From: Akkermansiaceae bacterium
Lineage (GTDB): Bacteria > Verrucomicrobiota > Verrucomicrobiia > Verrucomicrobiales > Akkermansiaceae
Assembly (NCBI GenBank): GCA_018676385.1
Contig: JABHEX010000120.1
Span: forward strand, 1-6,531
Length of the DNA: 6,531 bases
Direction: 5' to 3'
Shown: positions 6,093 to 6,531 of the stretch, piece after piece
Position numbering within the stretch: position 1 is the stretch's first letter
Layout: each line of letters starts with the position of its first letter
Translations under genes and position numbers: made by a program
Notes under the pieces: model-generated
Database searches by the model: none
What the model saw: only the letters and a program-made list of their open reading frames with translations
Told to the model about the DNA's origin: nothing

Positions 6093-6531
6093 TCACTTAT
6101 TCTCAATCGCCACGACCTTCTTCGGCATGATTGGGGAGTTGATGTCAGCGAGGTCGGAAGGTTTCACTCCTTTAGCGTGGCCGCCGAAACTAAATGTAGA
6201 TGGCTGGTATTTGCCAACGAAGCTGATGTTACCGTCAGCTTTGATCTCCTTTTCAAGTCCGGCAGCCCAGAAGATGCCGTTGATGAGCATGCGGCGATAG
6301 GAGTCATCGAGGATATCTTCGGAGGCCCCTTGGGTGGAGTGGAAAACGCGTGCCTCGGTGCCGTTTTTGGCGGTGTAGTGTCGGGTCCATGTCGATGGTA
6401 CAGGTTTTTTCTTAGGGTCGGGATCGGCGTCCTTCTCCATCGAAACCAGTGGTTGGCTATTAGTCAGCACGGTGAATCCCTCACGTGCGATGCCGTTGTA
6501 GGCGCCGGCGTGACAGAAGCCGTTGTCTTTC
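6093..6531 (-). CDS. ThuA-like domain protein, C-terminal part, 5' end outside window
   Basis: The last 145 residues of a ThuA-like protein; the frame stays open to the right edge, and the GTG at 6470 is internal. Recognisable family features are TWTRHYTAKNGTEARVF followed by STQGAS, where ThuA-like proteins have 'aW.r.y..GrvF.ttlGa', then SYRRMLINGIFWAAGLE, the closing helix of the class-I glutamine-amidotransferase-like fold. A tail with YQPSTFSFGGHAKGVKPSDL follows, of a type I associate with the Verrucomicrobiota/Planctomycetota versions. ThuA was first described in trehalose and related disaccharide use in rhizobia; biochemical function in this lineage is unsettled, and carbohydrate metabolism is inferred. 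The N-terminal portion, including any signal peptide, is not visible. It converges on the esterase gene with a 6-nt gap and no visible terminator between. Confidence 0.83.
   Translation of the reverse strand, partial: KDNGFCHAGAYNGIAREGFTVLTNSQPLVSMEKDADPDPKKKPVPSTWTRHYTAKNGTEARVFHSTQGASEDILDDSYRRMLINGIFWAAGLEKEIKADGNISFVGKYQPSTFSFGGHAKGVKPSDLADINSPIMPKKVVAIENK

Noticed and set aside
5800..6300. 166-codon open frame spanning the end of the esterase and into the ThuA-like gene.
   Set aside because: It overlaps two recognisable genes in other frames and its translation shows no domain features.

Overview
The window most likely comes from a free-living Gram-negative bacterium of the Verrucomicrobiota (Rubritalea/Akkermansiaceae-like). 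The clues are a secreted GHL10 (DUF187) glycoside-hydrolase-like protein, a COG4099-type secreted esterase and a ThuA-like protein side by side, plus a GbsR/MarR regulator coupled to a specialised NusG paralog. This assignment is an inference from gene families and was not tested by a search. Base composition is moderate, all genes are intact apart from the two cut by the window edges, and I see no RNA gene, insertion sequence or CRISPR array.

Layout, left to right. (1) Positions 3-2256, plus strand: the C-terminal part of an ABC-transporter solute-binding protein, overlapping by 8 nt a fused two-domain permease of the FbpB type. Together they form a ferric-iron-type importer; the ATPase is not in the window. 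(2) Positions 2263-3330, minus strand: a tightly coupled pair, a GbsR/MarR-type repressor followed 3 nt later by a NusG/RfaH/UpxY-like elongation factor. The pair runs tail-to-tail into the permease with a 6-nt gap. A perfect 18-bp inverted repeat lies just upstream and overlaps a plausible promoter. (3) Positions 3417-3611, minus strand: a small predicted membrane-anchored protein of unknown function. (4) Positions 3745-5190, minus strand, and 5325-6086, plus strand: two divergently transcribed exported hydrolases, a GHL10 protein and an alpha/beta-hydrolase esterase, sharing a short intergenic control region. (5) Positions 6093-6531, minus strand: the C-terminal part of a ThuA-like protein, converging on the esterase, again with a 6-nt gap.

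The working picture is a metal-type ABC importer, a two-gene transcription-control module whose target is not visible, and a set of envelope or extracellular carbohydrate-active proteins. Gene packing is dense: the longest stretches without a gene are 3612-3744 (133 bp), 5191-5324 (134 bp) and 3331-3416 (86 bp), so no gene-free region exceeds 300 bp. The most interesting part is the regulator/NusG pair with its palindromic upstream site.
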